Both the position numbers and the translations under genes were made by a program. The notes beneath the pieces were generated by a model. It did not search any database. It had not been told where the DNA came from and saw only the letters and a list, made by a program, of their open reading frames with translations. Shown piece after piece: positions 8,722 to 14,675 of a DNA stretch of 14,675 bases (positions are counted from its first letter, which is position 1; every line of letters starts with the position of its first letter). Source of the DNA: Lactifluus volemus (Eukaryota; Basidiomycota; Agaricomycetes; Russulales; Russulaceae). The stretch is from contig WTXI01000569.1 of assembly GCA_022376515.1 (NCBI GenBank), forward strand, positions 1 to 14,675, read 5' to 3'.

Positions 8722-11183
8722 AGAATAAGGATTTGTCGCGCTTCGACCCTGAAGATATGTGATGAAGCCAGAGGACATTACGAAGCGATAGAAGGCACCT
8801 TCAACGACTTCATTGAGAGACAGTACAGAACAGGAATGGGTGGAGCCCATTTTGATGTCTAGAGACATTGTGAAAAGAATGAAGAGGATAATGAGTGTGT
8901 CAAGGAATGTGGTGAGCCTATGAGGGGGATGGAGGGAGAGTTGGGGGGAAATGTAAGGCAGTGCAAGGTCGGTTGGTGTTATTTACGGTGGATGGATCGA
9001 ATATCGATCATTCCCCCTCTAAATAATTTGACTTTCTGGGTTCCGGAGCCCGAGGTCGAACACCACTGGCCAATCAGATACTAGGCTATGGCACAAAACG
9101 TCGAGTAACTCCATGTGCGGCACCATTTTGCTATATGTGCAAGACTCTGGAATACGTTGTGCGATAGCCTGAGTCCAGTAGAAAATGCAATAGGCTTACA
9201 GAGTTGTGCCAAACTTGCCCATCGAAACTGAGGACATTACAGTACGAGAGATTCAGAGTCTGTTACGGCACGAATATGCGGATGTCGGCCGCGGTATGAG
9301 TAGATGTGTCGAATCCATGTGGGTTTCCGTGTCGGTTGGAGTGAAAGAAGAATGGACAAGCTACCAGCGCCCAGAGATGAGCGACACTCGGAAAACATTT
9401 CGTAATGCTTACTACTTGTGCCTACCTTTCCTACACTCATTTCGTGCCAACTTATATTGTATCAATCGTGCCAGAGCCGACAGTTTGTGATGTGAAACTG
9501 GGGGAGCGACTCACTTCGACGACTGTCACGGTTATTCTTCAAGCTAGCTGTTATCATTACGGCCTGTCATTATTCTTACCGCTTCTATACCGATCCCGTT
9601 GGACCTTGAGATGCTAATGGCCTTGGCTAACTACTTCAGATTGAGCAGATCTATACATTACCTGCAAACTATGACGGCTCCCTCTAGACATACAATAACT
9701 TGAACATCTTCTCTCAACTCGTGTATGTTTGCAAATCAATTCCGGGAAAACATTCCTTAAATTCCATATGCATCCATCTGCCATAGCCCTCACTGACTAC
9801 AGTGGCCTTGGCGCGTGCCTACAGAGTCAACGCGACAAGCAATTGTCCAAGCGGTGATCGGGCACTATGTCATTACGGAGTCTACCGCCCAAGGAATTAC
9901 CAGGGTTACCTCGTCCGCGGTCATCCATCCTTCTCCAGGTTTCGGATTGCGTGTCGATTTGGTCGTCAAAAATAGCCACTCATTTTTTAACCTCGACTAT
10001 ATTATAGGCAACATCCCATCTAAAAAATCTACCTGACGGTCGTCATCCACTGCAGCCAGGTCTTTACTGCGTCCCTTATAATTAAGAGATTAGGATACGC
10101 AGCCTGAGCTGAGGTTCTTCATAATAATATCATGCTATCAACCTGGTCGCTTGAAGCCTCTTATTGTTCAACCGTTCACCCTGTCAAGCGGGTATTATTA
10201 GCGACGTGTGTCATGTATCTCCTTTTGGTATACGCATACCTAACTTATAATACTCCAGGTGGGATGCCAAATAGTTTGGATACCTCGACGAATGACGAGA
10301 CCAACGCAGATCACGGCGCAAGAACAAATGAGTATAATACATTACGCGTGTTAGAGATGGAGGATACAGTATGGCAAGAAAATTCGCGCAAAGCGAAGAA
10401 TGACGGTAAATTTTGTTTTAGATCGTAATTTGGGGCATCCCCGAACTGCCAGTGTGAAAGCAACAAGCGAAGCCGAGCACGAGCCTGAAACAGCTTAGCG
10501 AGATATTAGGGTAATGTGCGATGTCGTAGCGCAGTTAGGCTTGAGAGCACGCCGACGTCCTAATTCAGTGCATTGCGGTATCGTCGTAGGCCTCAGCAGG
10601 TGCGAGGAAACTTGACGCGGTGTGGGGGAGTGGACACCGTGACTCCTGCCAGTGCCAGTGCCAGTGGCAAGCGCGTTGTCTGTGCTTATCTCAGCGTCGG
10701 GTAACTCCGCTACGCTTCCCACGCTGTCATCCCACCCCCGCTGTCCCTAATCCCCATTCCAGCGTCACTGTTGACTTTCGCTTACCGTAACAGAAGAGGC
10801 CGCTGCTGGATAGATTTGTCGACCATAGTGTATTGTTTTTAAAGGACCGCCTTGCTACGCGGCCACTACAGTAATTCGCTGTAGCTTGCATACAGCTAGG
10901 GCGATCGTCACGTCACACTGGCAGAGAACACATGGACCACTTTGTACACCTCTTATCTCACCAGGGCTGCTGCTGTGCCAACTGGTTACTGATAAGTTAG
11001 GTCTTCTTGACACAACTTCTGAAAACCAGTTCAACTGAATTACACTCGTGAAATGACATGCTACATTTTACAACTTGAAGCACTGGAACAGCCCGGCCGC
11101 GGCATAAGTATCGTATCGGGTATTTCATCACCTAATACAACGTCTCCTTCAATCTTCCCAGCCAAGAAATAATCACCGCCAGT
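8722..11183. other. Long region without a supported gene
   Basis: About 2.4 kb between the NACHT gene and the DUF6535-like frame. Open frames at 9206-9490 (plus), 10132-10428 (plus; one hydrophobic stretch, LLATCVMYLLLVYAYLTY) and 10495-10722 (minus) have no motif I know and no matching exons. No tRNA, rRNA, terminal repeat pair or transposase motif was seen. The part near 10440-11183 should contain the 3' untranslated region of the NACHT gene. Confidence 0.5.
10648..10665. repeat. Short tandem repeat (GCCAGT)3
   Basis: Three exact head-to-tail copies of the hexamer GCCAGT, followed by an imperfect GGC. It is a small microsatellite in non-coding sequence with no visible function. Confidence 0.7.
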
Positions 11184-14100
11184 TCATTCCGCGCCACTCC
11201 TCTTCAGGAACTCCCTCATCACCGAGGATTCACCTGCCTCAGCTGCCTTCATAGCACTTCCGTAATGGCCACCACGGACATTGACATCTGCACCCGATTC
11301 GACAAGGAACAGGACGACCTCCAGAGAGCCATGGGCCACTGCCGCTTGCAGAGCAGTTCCGTATGTGCCGCCTTGCCCATCTATTTCCGCGCCACGTTGC
11401 AGAAGCGATCGCACGCTCTCAACTGATCCAGCGGCCGCAGCCGCTTGCAAGGGTGAGCCGAGAGTGCCACCGAGTACGTTCACACTGTCCGGCTCTGCAG
11501 CGGCCAAACGTTCCACGACATGATCAAGACCGCAACGCGCGGCGTAATATAATGGGGATAGTGCAGGCGTTTCTGGACGTTCCGTGATCATGGATCCTCT
11601 CGCGGGCGAGTCTACGTCGTGAAGCCAGACCCAGGTTGAAAAGTACGGCTCCTGTGGGTCAAAGAGTCGTTTGGTGGCGTCGTTTATGGGAACGGACCAC
11701 CCCCCAGATTTGGCATGATAAGCCCAATACTCGGCAGCGTAGCTGGCCAAAGGGTAGTCCTTTATCTTCTTCCGGTCGACGTCTTTGAGTTCAAGGAGGA
11801 TACAGAGGCAGACCTGTGCGAAGGTGATATGTGCGGGTCCCAGACGGACATGGAAATAGGGGACTCGTTCCTTCGGACTTTGGCGGATTTGATCTGAAGT
11901 CAGAAACTCCCTTACTGCAAGGTGTGCCAGTTGTGCGTAGCGATCGTTGTTGAAATCGGTGATTCCAACCAATTTTGTGGCGATGATATGGATGGCTCCT
12001 TCCAGGTCATCCTCGCGCCAGCTCATCTCAAACTTGAACAAACCGTCGGTCTCGAAATCCATCGTGATGACCTCCGCAAACTCTCTGAAGCGGAGGTGAC
12101 GAGCGGCGACTACCAGGCATTCGAACATACGGTGGGCACACTCCTCGTTTTGAGGGGTGATGGTTTGCAGAACGTCCTCGTATGCTTCGTTTAGGTCTTG
12201 AGATGCCGTGTCAACATGGGGTCTGATACTCCTTCGGAGGTACTCGCGCAGTGGCAGCAGCTGGCGGCAGGCCCATTCAAACCTGTAAAACAGTATGACG
12301 AATTATGTCACAGAACCAGTTCAACATGACAACTCACACGCCAAGAGACCTCCGCGCGAGCGTCTCAATAACGTACTCCTTATCTTTTGGTGGCCATTTT
12401 CTCATCCTCGTGTCCGTATGAATGAGATATTTGACATAAGCGGCTATGTCTTGCACTTGTCCGCTTTCTTCGTGGATGGATGCGCGGTGGGACGCCACCT
12501 GTTCGAGGACTGTGTTGATGTCTGATTCTGTACGACTGAGGACACATATATGGAGATTCGGGTGGTGCCAGCCAACAATCTCCTTCAGAAGCTTCAGCAC
12601 TTCCCAGCGCGGGTACGGTCCAGGCCTTCCAGGGGAAGGACATTCGTCCAACCCGTCGATAACAATGTACACCGAGTCACTGGACAGTTGCGTGAGCATG
12701 TCCTTCAGGCATTGTGTGAGGGTAAGAATGTTGGGCTGCCGGATATCATGACTGCAAGTCGAGTACAGGTTAGAAAGGACACCACAGCAAGCTTTAGACT
12801 GTGCGCAGAATTGGATCAGAAGAGACGAAAGCAGGCCCCGGGCACCTTGTTTGTTGGGTTCCCTGTAGTCGAAATAGAAATAGACAACAGTAGCGAGTTC
12901 AGTGATGCGAAGACGCTCCAAGTCCTCGATAATCGAGGAGCTAATCATCAAGGTGAGGTGGGCCAACCAAACAACGAAAGTACGACATACCAAAGAATGG
13001 TCTTGCCGGTAGCCGCTATGAAAAAGGGCTTTAATTGACCAGCAAGATATAGAAAGGTGTAAATAACCTACCCTTATCACATATCCACAACAAGGAACCT
13101 TTTGTTCTCCACTCCTCGAAGGTGTTACTGTGGATGAACCAATCCTTTGTTCCAGGAAGGCGTGTGTTAGACCCGAAGTTGTAGTTTAATGATGGATCTG
13201 GAGAAGAGAGCCAAATCTTGCAGCTTTCTTTCACCTGATCGCCTGCGAAACGGTTTTAGCTACAGCAACCGGTAACTTGAGGAGAGACATCATGTACGTT
13301 CTAACTTGTTTTCTCCCTTTTCCGCCTTCTGCACGATGTCTAGTATCTATAGTTAGTAGCATCAACTGCATTATACATGCAACGAGCATACCAAGAGAGC
13401 TTCGGATAGCGTCGGTCGCCGGTTGACCGCCTAATCGAGAAATAATATGCCTGAATGAAGTTCGAGTAGCCAATCAGGAGGATTTAGCTCACCCTCCATG
13501 ACAATCCTGATGTTGCGGATGAGGCCGTAGACAATGTCTAGGAGCTGCGTCACTGTGGATCGAACCTCCTCTTGTACGAGGCCCTCCAGTTCTTCCAATG
13601 CCTCCTCGATATCCGTCTCGTCCAACAACATCTCCCCATATTTCTCTACACCATGTTGAGAAGGGACAAGCGCATGCACAGTGGACCATAGCTCACTCAG
13701 TTGACCGTCCCCAATCTGCTTTGTGGCGAGACCAAGGGAAATAAGGAGGTCAGTGATTGTCCTAACGACAGTCACTGTCATCTCCATAGTGGACGTAACC
13801 CTGGTTGAAACCTTGAGACACTCGAAAACATTTCCAACGAATCCGAAGTAGTCGATTAGGGCGTCATAGCTTGTGGAAGGATCTTCCGTTGCCTGGAAAG
13901 CCTAGGGATGTAAGGGCTGAAACGAACGCAAGGAGAAAGGTGCATACAGCGACAAGGATGCCAACTCCGGTGAAGATCACCTTATCAGGTGCAAAGGGCT
14001 GCCCAAGTAGGTATACGCGGTTGGTTTAAGAAAGCAACATCCATATTAATATCATTTCACTCACTAAACTAGGGTCTCCAGCGAGCTTCCCAGGGCTGAA

Positions 14101-14363
14101 AAGGGAAAGTAGCGTGTTCACAATTGGCTTGACCTGTCTCAGAAGTTGCTCTGTGTGATCTCCACCCTGGAGGTCATGGAAAGGTCGTGCTTGTTCATGA
14201 AGTACAGCGATGATGCGTCAGCGGAGGTACAGCTTTCGAGTTTGGCTAATAATGAGTGACTGAGGAGGTCGATCCCTGTCTGGTCAGTGTACCCAGTCAA
14301 GGCGGAGTTGAGAAGGTAACAGTTTCTGGCGACATCGAAGGTGTTTTTTGGTCTCCCTAAGCC
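11184..14363 (-). CDS. NLR-like STAND protein: Goodbye domain, NACHT NTPase, ankyrin repeats
   Basis: A fungal NLR-type signalling NTPase. Exons, all with matching phases: (about 14363)-14065, 13998-13948, 13901-13493, 13430-13392, 13339-13298, 13242-13072, 13015-12991, 12940-12338, 12282-11184 (stop TAA). The N-terminus fits the Goodbye domain (YTDQTGIDLLSHSLLAKLES, FSPGKLAGDPS, VFECLKVSTRV, LLISLGLATKQIGDGQL, DIEEALEELEGLVQEE). A linker, CKIWLSSPDPSLNYN, leads to NACHT: GSLLWICDK, then AATGKTIL (Walker A) on a 25-nt exon, then VYIVIDGLDECP (Walker B, about 12675-12640) and CVLSRTESD. The motif FEWACRQL and the winged-helix-like AHLAVREFL follow. Three or so ankyrin repeats close the protein (GTYGTALQAAVAHGSLEVV, GADVNVRGGHYGSAM). 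In this class, a ligand sensed by repeats drives NACHT oligomerisation and the N-terminal domain signals. Oddities: a one-base frame break near 14218 inside the Goodbye domain, D in place of the first Walker A glycine, and no ATG found for the first exon, so the 5' end is uncertain. Confidence 0.88.
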
Positions 14364-14675
14364 CTAAGACGATAGAAGGGGAAGGAGAGGAGGGACGGCC
14401 TAATAATGTCCTTTGCAGGGACTTTGCGCCCACGGACCCGGGCCAGATTGACGCTCAGTACCAATACAAATAGAATTGTACTTGTAGGCTGTACCGGTAC
14501 GGCATTCTCTCTTATCATGTCATGATCATAAGTACTTAAAGAGGAAAGAATAACTATAAATGTCCGAGTCGAGTCGATCAACTACACTATTTTATTTTAC
14601 ACCCGGCCCGTTTACCCCGTCGTTCCGTCGCAGCCGCACAGCCATTTCCTGCAGTAACCCGTGCCTCCTCCTCCC
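14364..14675. other. Right edge, possible first exon or promoter of the NLR-like gene
   Basis: The Goodbye reading frame is open back to a TAG just above 14363, where TCTTAG could serve as a splice acceptor. A first exon carrying the start codon may therefore lie here, for instance at the ATG near 14518 (MIRENA, followed by GTACCG), but nothing decides it. No other feature was seen. Confidence 0.35.

Noticed and set aside
9206..9490. Plus-strand 94-codon frame
   Set aside because: No recognisable domain and composition not clearly coding; neighbouring frames show nothing that would continue it by splicing.
9790..9870. Possible retroelement polyprotein remnant (frame reading ALTDYSGLGACLQSQ)
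   Set aside because: Only a few residues resemble an RNase H-like stretch; the frame stops at once and no flanking reverse transcriptase or integrase motif is present.
10132..10428. Plus-strand 98-codon frame with a hydrophobic stretch, possible small membrane protein
   Set aside because: No family motif, no supporting exons and an unconvincing sequence after the hydrophobic stretch; a chance frame in non-coding DNA is as likely.
12550..13038. Plus-strand 162-codon frame
   Set aside because: Antisense shadow of the NACHT exon, which carries clear Walker B and other NACHT motifs on the minus strand.

Overview
The window looks like nuclear DNA of a mushroom-forming basidiomycete (Agaricomycetes). 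The genes are cut by many short introns (46-66 nt, GT...AG). The recognisable families are ones that such genomes carry in many copies: a Goodbye-NACHT-ankyrin STAND protein, a CHAT-domain protein, a DUF6535-like membrane protein, and a large P-loop NTPase joined to a PD-(D/E)XK-like nuclease domain of the Crinkler/RHS type. No bacterial signals were seen (no operons, no Shine-Dalgarno starts). Family names rest on motif recognition by eye, not on a database search.

Layout. Everything recognisable is on the minus strand, so transcription runs right to left. At the right edge (about 14363 to 11184) lies a many-exon NLR-like gene: Goodbye domain, NACHT domain, then ankyrin repeats. It has one frame break in the Goodbye domain and a weakened Walker A motif. 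About 2.3 kb with no convincing gene follows. Next comes a DUF6535-like multi-pass membrane protein fragment (8640-7957), then a badly damaged CHAT-domain pseudogene (about 7608-6456) that has lost its catalytic cysteine. After 770 bp of intergenic DNA comes the large NTPase/nuclease gene (5684-2599, five or six exons). The left end holds a well-defined solo LTR (1987-2277, 5-bp target duplication GTTAT on both sides) and a disrupted reading frame of unknown family (about 867-190).

Reading of the region. It resembles an accessory or dispensable part of the genome: families linked elsewhere to non-self recognition, regulated cell death or effector-like nucleases lie side by side on one strand, several are decaying, and a retroelement scar is present. 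Whether they work together is not shown by the sequence. The CHAT copy at least cannot be a working protease. The most interesting details are the NTPase/nuclease gene, where splice choice (or two offsetting frame breaks) decides whether the Walker A motif is translated, and the NACHT gene, whose Walker A lies on a 25-nt micro-exon.
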